A stretch of DNA of 64,000 bases from Sphingomonas sp. LHG3406-1 (GTDB taxonomy: Bacteria > Pseudomonadota > Alphaproteobacteria > Sphingomonadales > Sphingomonadaceae): the NCBI RefSeq assembly GCF_029637485.1, contig NZ_CP069128.1, positions 1,954,001 to 2,018,000 of the forward strand, given 5' to 3'. This document shows, one piece after another, positions 9,729 through 17,658 of this stretch; position 1 is the stretch's first letter; every line of letters begins with the position of its first letter. The translations under genes and the position numbers were made by a program. Below the pieces are notes generated by a model that ran no database searches, was not told where the DNA came from, and saw only the letters and a list, made by a program, of their open reading frames with translations.

Positions 9729-10373
9729 ATGTCCGATGCAGCCGCCCGCCTCGCCGCCGTCCACGCCACCATCGCCGATGCGGCGCGGGTCGCCCGCCGC
9801 AAGCCGGAGGACGTCACCCTCGTTGCCGTCAGCAAGGGACGGCCGGCCGAAGCCATCGAGCAACTGATCGCGGCCGGCCAGCGCGACTTCGGCGAGAACC
9901 GGGTGCAGGAGGCCGCCGCCAAATGGCCGAGCCTGCGCGCGCGTTATCCGGACGTCCGCCTCCACATGATCGGCCGGCTGCAGTCCAACAAGGCGGAGGA
10001 GGTGGTCGGCCTCTTCGACGTCATCCACTCGCTCGATCGCGCGAGCCTTCGCGATGCACTGGTCAAGGCCGGTTGGAGCGGTCCCACCTACGTGCAGGTC
10101 AACGTCGGGGAGGAGGAGCAGAAGGGCGGCGTCTCGATCGGCGAGCTGCCCGCCTTCATCGCCTCGGTGCGGGACATGGGCCTCGACCTCGCCGGCCTGA
10201 TGGCGATCCCGCCGGCGGACGTCGAAGCCTCCCCCTATTTCGCCCTCTTGGCCAAGCTCGCGCGCCGCCATGACGTCACCGGCCTGTCGATGGGGATGAG
10301 CGGCGACTATCGGAGCGCGGTGATGCTGGGGGCGACGGTGGTTCGCGTCGGGACGGCGCTGTTCGAGGACTGA
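9729..10373 (+). CDS. YggS/PLPBP family pyridoxal-phosphate homeostasis protein
   Basis: A single-domain alanine-racemase-fold protein that binds PLP without known catalysis and balances B6 vitamers and amino acids. The PLP lysine is in LVAVSKGRP (about residue 36). Further family blocks are DFGENRVQEA, HMIGRLQSNKAE, YVQVNVGEEEQKGG and the phosphate-binding C-terminus LSMGMSGDYRSAVMLGATVVRVGTALF. Length 214 aa is standard. Confidence 0.95.
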   Translation: MSDAAARLAAVHATIADAARVARRKPEDVTLVAVSKGRPAEAIEQLIAAGQRDFGENRVQEAAAKWPSLRARYPDVRLHMIGRLQSNKAEEVVGLFDVIHSLDRASLRDALVKAGWSGPTYVQVNVGEEEQKGGVSIGELPAFIASVRDMGLDLAGLMAIPPADVEASPYFALLAKLARRHDVTGLSMGMSGDYRSAVMLGATVVRVGTALFED

Positions 10374-10375
10374 CC

Positions 10376-11413
10376 TCAGTCGAGGTGCCCGCTCTTGGCC
10401 TTCTTCACGGCCAGATAATGGGCGTTGTGCGGGTTGGCCGGCAGGTGATGCGGAACGCGCGTGACGTCGATTCCCTCGGCCGCGAGTCCGGCCAGCTTGG
10501 CGGGGTTGTTGGTCAGCAGCCGCGCCTTTCCGACACCCAGCTCACGCAGCATGGCGGCGGCAAGGCTGAAGTCGCGCTCGTCGTCCGCAAAGCCGAGGCG
10601 GCGATTGGCTTCCACCGTGTCGAGGCCGCGGTCCTGCAGCGCATAGGCGCGGATCTTGTTGGCCAGCCCGATTCCGCGGCCCTCCTGCCGCAGGTAGAGG
10701 AGGATCCCCGCGCCATCCGCCTCCATCAGGCGAAGGGCGGCGCGCAGCTGCGGTCCGCAGTCGCACTTGAGGCTGCCGAACACGTCGCCGGTCAGGCACT
10801 CGCTGTGCAGCCGAACCAGCGGCGCGTCTCCGCCGGGCGAGCCGACGATCAGCGCGACATGCTCGCTGCCATCCTCCTCGGCGCGCATGGCGACGATCTG
10901 CGTGGCGGCATCGAGGCCGTCGACGGGCAGCGCCGCGCGGGCAGCGATAGTCACCCGGCGCGGACGGGCGGCAGATGTCGCCTCGGACGACTCCAGCACG
11001 AGCGCAGCCGGTCCCTCGGTCACCCATAATGCCGGCACCAGCCCGGCGCTCCGGGCCAGCGACAGCGCACCGAGCGCCGCCTCGGGATCGTCGACGGCGG
11101 CCGCACGCAATGGACCCGCGAGGAGGCGCGCAAAATCCTGCCCGGCATCGGCCAGCCGGCGCACCGTCGCGGCATCGAGCCAGGGGTCGCGCGCAATGGC
11201 CACCGGCGTTCCCGCCGATGCGGCGTCACGCTGGTTGGCAAGGCCGAGCGCCGCCGCCCGCGCCCCGCTGATGATGACTCCGGCGCTCTGCTGCGGGTCG
11301 GCAATGGCGAGGAAGGCCTCGGTGGCGGTCTCGACGGCGGCAACGGTCAGCGTGCCGACCGTTACCGGACGGCCCGCTCGAAGGGCCGCGATCGCCTCCG
11401 CCGCCCTGCTCAA
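10376..11413 (-). CDS. ribA: RibA, GTP cyclohydrolase II with N-terminal extension
   Basis: This enzyme opens the imidazole ring of GTP in the first committed step of riboflavin synthesis. The catalytic half starts near residue 150 and is intact: zinc ligands in [17 protein letters not shown], the [11 protein letters not shown] loop, and the [11 protein letters not shown] end. About 145 N-terminal residues have no motif I can name; such extensions occur in alphaproteobacterial RibA. The best start is the TTG at 11413, which overlaps the xth stop as TTGA and implies translational coupling. It ends 3 bp from the convergent yggS stop. The other rib genes are 2 kb upstream, so ribA is a satellite of that cluster. 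Confidence 0.93.
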   Translation of the reverse strand: MSRAAEAIAALRAGRPVTVGTLTVAAVETATEAFLAIADPQQSAGVIISGARAAALGLANQRDAASAGTPVAIARDPWLDAATVRRLADAGQDFARLLAGPLRAAAVDDPEAALGALSLARSAGLVPALWVTEGPAALVLESSEATSAARPRRVTIAARAALPVDGLDAATQIVAMRAEEDGSEHVALIVGSPGGDAPLVRLHSECLTGDVFGSLKCDCGPQLRAALRLMEADGAGILLYLRQEGRGIGLANKIRAYALQDRGLDTVEANRRLGFADDERDFSLAAAMLRELGVGKARLLTNNPAKLAGLAAEGIDVTRVPHHLPANPHNAHYLAVKKAKSGHLD

Positions 11414-12201
11414 AGGTCGAGCTCGACCACCAGCGGCACGTGATCGGACGGGCGCTCCCAGGCGCGGCAGGGCTCGTGCACCCTGTGCATGGTCGCCTGC
11501 GCCGCCACGTTCGGGCTCGCCCACATGTGATCGAGCCGCCGGCCGCGGTCGTTCTTGGTCCAGTCGGGCGAGCGATAGCTCCACCAAGTATAGCAGCGGG
11601 CCGGCGCCGGCACGAACTTGCGGCCGAGGTCGACCCAGTCATGCGCCTGCTGCAGCCGTGACAGCGCCTCCACCTCCACCGGCGTGTGACTGACGACGTC
11701 GAGCAGCGCCTTGTGGCTCCAAACGTCGCACTCCAGCGGCGCGACGTTGAAGTCGCCGACGATGAGGGTCGGCTCCTTGAGGCCTTCCGACCAGCGCGTC
11801 ATGCGCTCAATGAAGTCGAGCTTCTGGCCGAACTTGGGATTGAGGTCGCGATCGGGAATGTCGCCGCCCGCCGGGACATAGACATTCTCCAGCCTCAGGC
11901 CCTGCGGCAGGCGAACACCGACATGCCGCGCCTCGCCATTGTCCTGCCAGTCGTGACGCCCCGGCTCCTCCAGCGGCACACGGCTGAGGATGGCGACGCC
12001 ATGGTGCATGCGCTGGCCATGAAGTGCGTGATGCACATAGCCGCGGCTGGTGAAGAGCTCGGCGGGAAAGACCTTGTCCTCGGCCTTGGTTTCCTGGAGG
12101 CACAGGATATCGGGCTGCTCCTCGTCAAGGAATCGGCCGACGATCGGCACGCGCGCACGCACCGAGTTGATGTTCCAGCTGGCGATCTTGAGTTTGCTCA
12201 C
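11410..12201 (-). CDS. xth: Exodeoxyribonuclease III (XthA family)
   Basis: AP endonuclease / 3'-5' exonuclease for base-excision repair. Catalytic motifs of the EEP fold are complete: [10 protein letters not shown] (Asn 10), LQETKAED (metal-binding Glu 37), the VGDFNVAP pair, and the closing PSDHVPLV His. Length 263 aa is typical. The downstream ribA start overlaps its stop, so the two are cotranscribed. The 204-bp region upstream carries a strong minus-strand hairpin (12239-12270) that should insulate it from lolA. Confidence 0.96.
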   Translation of the reverse strand: MSKLKIASWNINSVRARVPIVGRFLDEEQPDILCLQETKAEDKVFPAELFTSRGYVHHALHGQRMHHGVAILSRVPLEEPGRHDWQDNGEARHVGVRLPQGLRLENVYVPAGGDIPDRDLNPKFGQKLDFIERMTRWSEGLKEPTLIVGDFNVAPLECDVWSHKALLDVVSHTPVEVEALSRLQQAHDWVDLGRKFVPAPARCYTWWSYRSPDWTKNDRGRRLDHMWASPNVAAQATMHRVHEPCRAWERPSDHVPLVVELDL

Positions 12202-12238
12202 CGGCGCCCTCTAGCAAGCGCCCCGGCCCAAACGCAAA

Positions 12239-12270
12239 GGCCCTCGCTCCGGGGGCATGGAGCGAGGGCC
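12239..12270 (-). terminator. Strong hairpin terminator downstream of lolA
   Basis: Perfect 12-bp inverted repeat (GGCCCTCGCTCC ... GGAGCGAGGGCC) with an 8-nt loop. On the minus strand it is followed by CCTTTGCGTTTG, a weak T tract. It lies about 135 bp past the lolA stop, so it ends either a long lolA 3' UTR or a separate short transcript (see findings). The rest of 12202-12405 shows no coding potential. Confidence 0.75.
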
Positions 12271-12405
12271 GACCAAGCGTTCGTCACGCGAGGGACCAGC
12301 GGTGAGCCCGGTAACAGGGGGAAACCCAAGCTCGTTCCGCGGTCAGATGTCCTACTATATCCTGAAGCCTGAAGCCTTCATGAACAGTAGCACTTTGAAA
12401 TCCAA

Positions 12406-13026
12406 TCACTTGCGCTTCTTGGGCTCGGCGAAGGTGAAGGCCGCGTCGGGGATCGCGACATTGTAGCGCTGACCGTCCAGCTTGACCGTGGTGCGCTTGT
12501 TTTGCGCATCGATGGCCGTCCAGCCCTCCAGCATCAGCCCGCCCGGCGCCGAACCGTTGCGCGAAAAGGCGAGCAGCAGCGTGCCGAACTCCGGCCGGCG
12601 TGCGTCACGCGCCCGGACGATCACTACATTCGCGTTCTTCTGCGGCTCGATACGCGCGATCCGGCCCAGGTTGGGCTGCGGCGAGAGCAGCACCGACAGC
12701 GGCGACTTGGTGATCGGCCAGGCCGACTTCTGCCCCACCTCATAGTCGACGAACGTCAGGTTACGGCCGTCGCCGACCAGGAGCATGTTCGCCCCGGCGC
12801 CGAACTCGAAGCGGATCTTGCCCGGGCGCTTGAGGCTGAGCACGCCCGACTGGCTGCGCCCGCGGCCGTCGGTCTGGGTGAAGCGGGCGGTCATCGAGTT
12901 GGTGGCGGCAAGGCTCTGTTCGACCGCGCGCAGCGAATTGGCCGGCTGCGCGATGGCCACGGGCGCCGCAAGCGTCAGGACGGCGGCCGGCGCGAGCAGG
13001 CGCGCGGTGATGCGAAGAAGGGACAT
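12406..13026 (-). CDS. lolA: LolA-like outer-membrane lipoprotein carrier
   Basis: LolA shuttles lipoproteins across the periplasm from LolCDE to the outer membrane. The start at 13026 has a good ribosome site (AGGAGC, 6-nt spacing) and gives 206 residues with a signal peptide ending near AIAQPAN. The family's opening SMTARFTQTDGRGRSQSGVLSLKRPGKIRFEF is spread over residues 45-78. A hydrophobic barrel follows (LVGDGRNLTFVDYE), typical of the alphaproteobacterial form. No LolB is expected in this class. It sits 81 bp downstream of ribH on the same strand, so it may be read from the rib operon. Confidence 0.93.
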   Translation of the reverse strand: MSLLRITARLLAPAAVLTLAAPVAIAQPANSLRAVEQSLAATNSMTARFTQTDGRGRSQSGVLSLKRPGKIRFEFGAGANMLLVGDGRNLTFVDYEVGQKSAWPITKSPLSVLLSPQPNLGRIARIEPQKNANVVIVRARDARRPEFGTLLLAFSRNGSAPGGLMLEGWTAIDAQNKRTTVKLDGQRYNVAIPDAAFTFAEPKKRK

Positions 13027-13107
13027 GGAAGCTCCTGCGTGTCTGATTGACGTCGGCACTAGGCTCGGGGCGTTGAATGCCCTCTGAACCCGGCCGTTCC
13101 CTTTCAT

Positions 13108-13530
13108 TCAGGCGCCGAAACGCTCGCCGAGTGCGTGCAGCGCCAGCGCCGCGTCCGCGGCGCCGCCACCCTTGTCGAGCTGTGCCGGGTCCGCGCGGAC
13201 CAGCGCCTGCGCCTCGTTCTCGACGGTGAGGATGCCATTGCCGATCGCCACACCGGCGAGCGTCAGCTCCATGATGCCGCGGGCGCTCTCGTTGGAGACC
13301 ACCTCGAAATGGTAGGTCTCGCCCCGGATGATGACGCCAAGCGCCACGAACGCGTCGAAGGCGTCGCTGTCGGCCGCCGCTGCGATCGCGCCCGGTATCT
13401 CCAGCGCTCCGGGGACGGTCACCGTCTCGTGGCTGTGGCCGGCCTTCTCGATCGCGGCGCGGGCACCGGCGAGGAGGAGGTCGTTCAGGTGCGCGTAGAA
13501 GCGGGCTTCGACGATCAGCACATGCGCCAT
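13108..13530 (-). CDS. ribH: RibH, 6,7-dimethyl-8-ribityllumazine synthase
   Basis: Condenses the RibB product (dihydroxybutanone phosphate) with the pyrimidine intermediate. Signatures: [28 protein letters not shown] (substrate loop), [18 protein letters not shown] with the catalytic His, and [13 protein letters not shown]. At 140 aa it is at the short end of the range. The gene starts 3 bp after the ribB stop, and the order ribD-ribE-ribB-ribH gives four enzymes in one minus-strand cluster. Confidence 0.97.
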   Translation of the reverse strand: MAHVLIVEARFYAHLNDLLLAGARAAIEKAGHSHETVTVPGALEIPGAIAAAADSDAFDAFVALGVIIRGETYHFEVVSNESARGIMELTLAGVAIGNGILTVENEAQALVRADPAQLDKGGGAADAALALHALGERFGA

Positions 13531-13533
13531 GGC

Positions 13534-14817
13534 TCAGCCCTCCTGCCCGATGCAGCGTTCCTCGACGATCGCGAGGCCGTAGCCGCTCAGGCCCACCGGC
13601 GAATGGCGCGTGTTCGACAGCAGGATCATGTCGTGGATGCCCAGCGCCGCGAGGATCTGCGCGCCGATGCCGTAGCTGCGGAGCGCCTCGCCTTCCTCCA
13701 CTTCCTTGCCGACACGCCGGTCGGCGGCGCGGCTGAGCGAACCCGGGCTGGCGGCATGGAGCGCAACGACCACTCCCGATCCCTGCTCCTCGATCATGCG
13801 CATGGCGCCGGCGAGCAGCCCGTGCCGTTCCGACGGTTCGCCAAGCACGTCGGCGAACAGGTCGAGGCTGTGCATGCGGACCATGACGGGCTCCTCGGGG
13901 TTGAGCGGCCCGAGCACGAGGGCGAGCTGCTCGGCGCCGGTCGCCTTGTCGCGATAGACCTGCGCCTGCCATTCGCGCCGGCCGGGCGAGGTGAAGGGCG
14001 TGGCGGCGACCCGCTCGACCAGATGGTCGCGGCGAAGGCGATAGGCGATGAGGTCGCGGATGGTGCCGATCTTCAGGCCGTGCGCGCGCGCGAAATCGAT
14101 CAGGTCGTCGAGCCGGGCCATGGTCCCGTCCTCGCGCATGATCTCGCAGATGACGCCGGACGGGTTGAGGCCGGCCAGCCGGCTGACGTCCACCGCGGCC
14201 TCGGTATGCCCCGCGCGGACCAGCACGCCACCCGGACGCGCCACCAGCGGGAACACATGGCCGGGCGACACCAGGTCGTCGGGACCGTTGGCAGCGTCGA
14301 TGGCGACGGCGATGGTCCGCGCGCGGTCGGCGGCGCTGATGCCGGTCGACACGCCCGTGCGCGCCTCGATCGACACGGTGAAGGCCGTCTCGTGGCGGGT
14401 GCCGTTGGTGCGGGACATGAGCGGAAGGCCGAGCGAGTCGACCCGCTCCTTGGTCATCGCAAGGCAGATGAGCCCGCGGCCGTGACGCGCCATGAAGTTG
14501 ATCGCGTCCGGAGTTGCCATCTGCGCCGGGATCACCAGATCGCCTTCATTCTCGCGATCGTCATCGTCGACGAGGATGAACATGCGCCCGTTGCGCGCCT
14601 CGTCGATGATCGCCTCGGGCCCGACCAGCACCTCGGTCGTGCCGCGCTGGAGCAGCTTTTCCAGCCGCACGAGCGTATCGGCGGTCGGATTCCAGTCGGG
14701 GGCGCCCAGCTTGCGAAGGCTGTTCGGGTGAAGGCCGGCGGCCCGGGCGAGCCCGGCGCGACTGACCTCGCCGGTCTCGATGATGGCGCTCAGCCGCTCG
14801 ATGAGGTTTGTGGACAT
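13534..14817 (-). CDS. ribB: RibB, 3,4-dihydroxy-2-butanone-4-phosphate synthase with N-terminal HTH and degenerate GCHII-like C-terminus
   Basis: RibB makes dihydroxybutanone phosphate from ribulose-5-phosphate. Residues ~66-270 hold a complete DHBP synthase: the acidic loop DDDDRENEGD, ARHGRGLICLAM, SPGHVFPL, RAGHTEAAVD. Two parts are unusual. Residues 1-58 look like an XRE/lambda-repressor type helix-turn-helix (VSRAGLARAAGLHPNSLRKL). Residues ~275-427 resemble GTP cyclohydrolase II, but all three zinc cysteines are gone (HSLDLFADVLGEPSERHGL where [10 protein letters not shown]...CDC is expected), so that part cannot be an active GCHII; ribA supplies it. No Shine-Dalgarno is evident before the ATG; a palindrome lies 14-32 nt upstream instead. 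Confidence 0.95.
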   Translation of the reverse strand: MSTNLIERLSAIIETGEVSRAGLARAAGLHPNSLRKLGAPDWNPTADTLVRLEKLLQRGTTEVLVGPEAIIDEARNGRMFILVDDDDRENEGDLVIPAQMATPDAINFMARHGRGLICLAMTKERVDSLGLPLMSRTNGTRHETAFTVSIEARTGVSTGISAADRARTIAVAIDAANGPDDLVSPGHVFPLVARPGGVLVRAGHTEAAVDVSRLAGLNPSGVICEIMREDGTMARLDDLIDFARAHGLKIGTIRDLIAYRLRRDHLVERVAATPFTSPGRREWQAQVYRDKATGAEQLALVLGPLNPEEPVMVRMHSLDLFADVLGEPSERHGLLAGAMRMIEEQGSGVVVALHAASPGSLSRAADRRVGKEVEEGEALRSYGIGAQILAALGIHDMILLSNTRHSPVGLSGYGLAIVEERCIGQEG

Positions 14818-14830
14818 GCGTGCGCGGTAT

Positions 14831-14849
14831 CACATCACAATGTGATGTG
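14831..14849. promoter_or_regulatory. Palindrome upstream of ribB, candidate operator
   Basis: CACATCAC-AAT-GTGATGTG: perfect 8-bp arms around 3 nt, located 14-32 nt before the ribB start in the 61-bp ribE-ribB gap. A related half site (CAATGTGATC) overlaps the ribE stop at 14871-14880. Because RibB itself carries a predicted HTH, autoregulation is a reasonable guess. The same sequence could form an RNA hairpin in the leader. The core TCACATTGTGA recurs at 36810. Confidence 0.5.
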
Positions 14850-14878
14850 CCAGCCTTGGGAGCCCCTCTGCAATGTGA

Positions 14879-15484
14879 TCAGGAGGCCCGCGCCGCCACC
14901 ATCCGCTGCAGATAGCGGGCGAGCACGTCGATCTCGACGTTCAGCGATCGCCCGACCTTCAGGTCCGCGAAGGTCGTCTGCTGCGCCGTATGGGGGATGA
15001 TGTTCACGTCGAAGTGGGTGCGCTCGCCTTCATCGCGGACTTCGTTGACGGTCAGCGACACGCCGTCCAGCGTGACCGATCCTTTCGGCGCCAGCATGGG
15101 GCCGAGCGCGGCTGGTACGGCAAGCCCGACGCGCAGGCTGTCGCCCTCGGGACAGAGGCCGATCACCTCGGCAAGCCCGTCGACATGGCCGGTGACGAGA
15201 TGCCCGCCGAGTTCGTCCCCGAGCCGCAGGGCGCGCTCGAGGTTCAGCCGGGCGCCTTCTTCCCACAGGCCGGGCGCCGTCTTCGACACCGTCTCCGCGC
15301 TGAGATCGACCGCGAACCAGTCCTGCCCCTTGTCGACCACCGTCAGGCAGGCGCCGGAACAGGCGATGGACGCGCCTAGGTCTACCCCGGCCATGTCGAA
15401 GCCGCAGCCGATGACCAGGCGGAGATCGCCGCGCTGGTCGGCGGAACGGACGGAGCCGATGTCGGTGATGATGCCGGTGAACAT
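14879..15484 (-). CDS. ribE: RibE, riboflavin synthase alpha chain
   Basis: Dismutates two lumazines into riboflavin. It begins with the diagnostic MFTGIITDIGSV and contains two tandem lumazine-binding barrels: the first has SIACSGACLTVVD and VDLSAETVSKTA, the second has GHLVTGHVDG, KGSVTLDGVSLTVNEV and FDVNIIPHTAQQTTF. Length 201 aa is standard. It lies 8 bp downstream of ribD on the same strand. Confidence 0.97.
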   Translation of the reverse strand: MFTGIITDIGSVRSADQRGDLRLVIGCGFDMAGVDLGASIACSGACLTVVDKGQDWFAVDLSAETVSKTAPGLWEEGARLNLERALRLGDELGGHLVTGHVDGLAEVIGLCPEGDSLRVGLAVPAALGPMLAPKGSVTLDGVSLTVNEVRDEGERTHFDVNIIPHTAQQTTFADLKVGRSLNVEIDVLARYLQRMVAARAS

Positions 15485-15492
15485 GGGCCAGT

Positions 15493-16467
15493 CTACTCCG
15501 CCGAGGGCTCCGGGGAGGAGCGGATGCGCTCGTAGACTTCGAGGCGGTCGATGCCAAGCTGGCGGCCGTCGCGAGCTTCCCAGCGCCCATGCGCGTCGCC
15601 GATCGCGTCGAGCCCGATATAGCCGACGCTCTGTCGGCCTTCGCCGATGATGATCGGTGCGCGGTAGAGAAGGATGCGGTCGACCAGATCCGCGGCGAGG
15701 AAGGCGGTGGCGGTCACCGATCCGCCTTCGACCAGCAGGTCGTTGACGTCATGAAGCCGAAACACGTCCTGTGGCGCTCTGATCATCTCCCAGCCTTCCA
15801 CCGCCTCGCCACGGCTGAGCAGGGCGCGACGCGGAGAGCGCTCCTCCAGGCCGGGAAGGCGGACGTCGAGCCGCGGCCGGTCCGCGAGCAGGGTGCCGCG
15901 CCCGACGAGGATCATGTCGCTGCGCGCCCGCTCGAGATGGACATGGGCGCGGGCGTCCTCGCCGGTGATCCACTTGGATTCGCCTGACGGCAGCGCGATC
16001 TTGCCGTCGATCGACAGGGCGAGCTTGAGCGTGATGCGGGGGCGGCCGAGCGCCTGGCGGGTGAGCCAGCCGGCCATGCTCTCGCGCGCCGCCGCTTCGC
16101 CGGTGCCGAGCTCGACGTCGATCCCGGCGGCTCTGATGCGCTGCAATCCTGTGCCCGCGGTCCTCGGATCCGGGTCCTCCATGCCAGCCACCACCCGCGC
16201 GATGCCGGCGGCGATGACCAGATCGGTGCAGGTCGGGCCGCGGTGGCTGCGATGGTTGCACGGCTCGAGCGTGGTGACGAGGGTGGCTCCGCGGGCGCGT
16301 GTCCCGGCCTCTTCCAGTGCCACCGCTTCGGCGTGGGGACGGCCGCCGGGCGCGGTCGCTCCTTGCCCGACGATCTCGCCGCCCGGCGCCACGATGACGC
16401 ATCCGACATTCGGGTTGGGAGCCGTGGTGCCGCGGGCGCCGGCGCCGAGCCGCGCCGCCTGCGCCAT
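15493..16467 (-). CDS. ribD: RibD, bifunctional diaminohydroxyphosphoribosylaminopyrimidine deaminase / reductase
   Basis: The N-terminal zinc deaminase domain has NPNVGCVIV, HAEAVALEEAG (zinc His and catalytic Glu) and PCNHRSHRGPTC (zinc cysteines). The C-terminal NADPH reductase domain starts near residue 145 (ITLKLALSIDGKIALP), with DMILVGRGTLLADRP and the LLVEGGSVT strand. I use the ATG at 16467 (324 aa), which matches the family N-terminus; the frame stays open to 16539, overlapping the upstream membrane-protein gene. No FMN riboswitch is recognisable upstream. Confidence 0.95.
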   Translation of the reverse strand: MAQAARLGAGARGTTAPNPNVGCVIVAPGGEIVGQGATAPGGRPHAEAVALEEAGTRARGATLVTTLEPCNHRSHRGPTCTDLVIAAGIARVVAGMEDPDPRTAGTGLQRIRAAGIDVELGTGEAAARESMAGWLTRQALGRPRITLKLALSIDGKIALPSGESKWITGEDARAHVHLERARSDMILVGRGTLLADRPRLDVRLPGLEERSPRRALLSRGEAVEGWEMIRAPQDVFRLHDVNDLLVEGGSVTATAFLAADLVDRILLYRAPIIIGEGRQSVGYIGLDAIGDAHGRWEARDGRQLGIDRLEVYERIRSSPEPSAE

Positions 16468-16477
16468 CAAATCGAAC

Positions 16478-16864
16478 TCATTCCTCGATACCGAAGCTAT
16501 CAGCAATCTCCTTGAACTGCTCCTGGCGAGCGCGGGCACGTTCTTCCCCTGCCCGCTGGTCCCTCACCTGGTCCGCCTTGATCTCGGCATCGGTGCGATT
16601 GGCTGACCAGCTTTCCACGAAGGTGATGGTCGCCGGGGGTGCGGTGTTCACCCTGGAATCCAGGAAGAAGATGACGAGGATGACGATGGTGAAACCGATG
16701 CTGAGGAAGGCGGCAATGGTCTGCTCACGGCTCCGCCGCGAGAGAATGGCACGCAGGTCGCGCCAGACCACCTTGGGACTGTGTATCGGGGGTAGCACGG
16801 GCATTGGCGGGATGTAGGGGCTCGGGTGGCGCGGAGCAAATGCCGCGCCGCCCGCCCTGGTCAT
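16478..16864 (-). CDS. Small single-pass membrane protein of unknown function
   Basis: A 128-residue product with one hydrophobic segment (TIAAFLSIGFTIVILVIFFL, about residues 49-68), then a charged, Arg/Glu/Gln-rich tail (~60 residues) likely to form a coiled coil outside the cytoplasm. The N-terminal PPIHSPKVVWRDLRA resembles sphingomonad hypothetical proteins I recall, so the true start may be the internal ATG at 16804. The ATG at 16864 overlaps the tonB-like stop as ATGA, which favours coupling. Its place between a TonB-like gene and ribD suggests an envelope partner; no function can be assigned. Confidence 0.7.
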   Translation of the reverse strand: MTRAGGAAFAPRHPSPYIPPMPVLPPIHSPKVVWRDLRAILSRRSREQTIAAFLSIGFTIVILVIFFLDSRVNTAPPATITFVESWSANRTDAEIKADQVRDQRAGEERARARQEQFKEIADSFGIEE

Positions 16865-17547
16865 TCTTCCAGTTCGAACCGGAGAGTGACCGTCATGCTG
16901 GTCGCGACCGGCCGGCCATCCTCGGTTGCCGGGCGATAGCGCCAGTAGCGAAGGAGATGGCTGCGGGCGGCGGCAAGGAAGGCGGGGTCCACCGTGCCGA
17001 CCGGATCGACGCTGGTCACTCGCCCCCGCGCATCGATCCCGAGGCGAAGACGAAGCACCGCTTCCTCTTCCGTCCGGCGCTTGGATTCCGGATAGGGCGG
17101 ACGCACGAGATCGGCCGGCGTCGTCGCCCGAGCCGCGATGCGCACCGGTTCGGGGGTCGGCAGCGGATCGCTGCGGTCCGCCCTGATCGGCGTATCCAGC
17201 GCCGGGCCGATGTCAGGCGCGGTGTCGTTGACGTTCGGACCGAGGTCGAAGGTCGGCCCGGGCTGGGGAATGGGGATCACCGGTGGCGTTCGATCGACGA
17301 AGCTGTCGGGCGGCGGCGGAAGTTTGGTCTGCGGCTGGACTTCGGGCTTTGGCGGCGGGGGCGTCGGGGGTGGCGGTGGCAGCGGCACGTCGAAAATGTC
17401 GATGGGCGGCTTCGGCAGGATCGTGACGACGTCCATCCTGGCCGCGGCCAGCAGGGCGATCGCCACCGCATGGCCGCCGATGATCAGGGCGAGGGCGGAA
17501 GGGCTGAGCCGGCGCCGGCTCCTCCGATGGGCGGCGTAAGCGAGCAT
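16861..17547 (-). CDS. TonB-family energy transducer-like protein
   Basis: Architecture is TonB-like. A basic cytoplasmic start precedes one transmembrane helix (about residues 17-37, LALIIGGHAVAIALLAAA). A proline-rich periplasmic linker follows (roughly 45-75), then a C-terminal TonB domain with the YP motif (VRPPYPESKRR), LRLGIDARGRVTSV and the closing LLRYWRYRPATEDGRPVA. Start 17547 has a strong ribosome site (GGAGAGGAG); an upstream in-frame start at 17610 lacks one. No ExbB/ExbD genes are adjacent, so it must use complexes encoded elsewhere or have a specialised role. Confidence 0.87.
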   Translation of the reverse strand: MLAYAAHRRSRRRLSPSALALIIGGHAVAIALLAAARMDVVTILPKPPIDIFDVPLPPPPPTPPPPKPEVQPQTKLPPPPDSFVDRTPPVIPIPQPGPTFDLGPNVNDTAPDIGPALDTPIRADRSDPLPTPEPVRIAARATTPADLVRPPYPESKRRTEEEAVLRLRLGIDARGRVTSVDPVGTVDPAFLAAARSHLLRYWRYRPATEDGRPVATSMTVTLRFELEE

Positions 17548-17658
17548 GGCATTCTCCTCTCCATCCCGAGTCGATAAAGAGGATGTTACATCATCACATA
17601 TCGAAAGCAACTACTCACATGCTTGTTGCTGTGAAAGCCGCAAGCCCCCCTTTTCTTC

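Noticed and set aside
12239..12270. Possible CRISPR or repeat array from the strong palindrome
   Set aside because: Single copy with no spaced repeats; it is a terminator hairpin. No CRISPR array is present in the window.
14879..16467. FMN riboswitch for the rib cluster
   Set aside because: None of the conserved RFN blocks is seen upstream of ribD, ribE or ribB.
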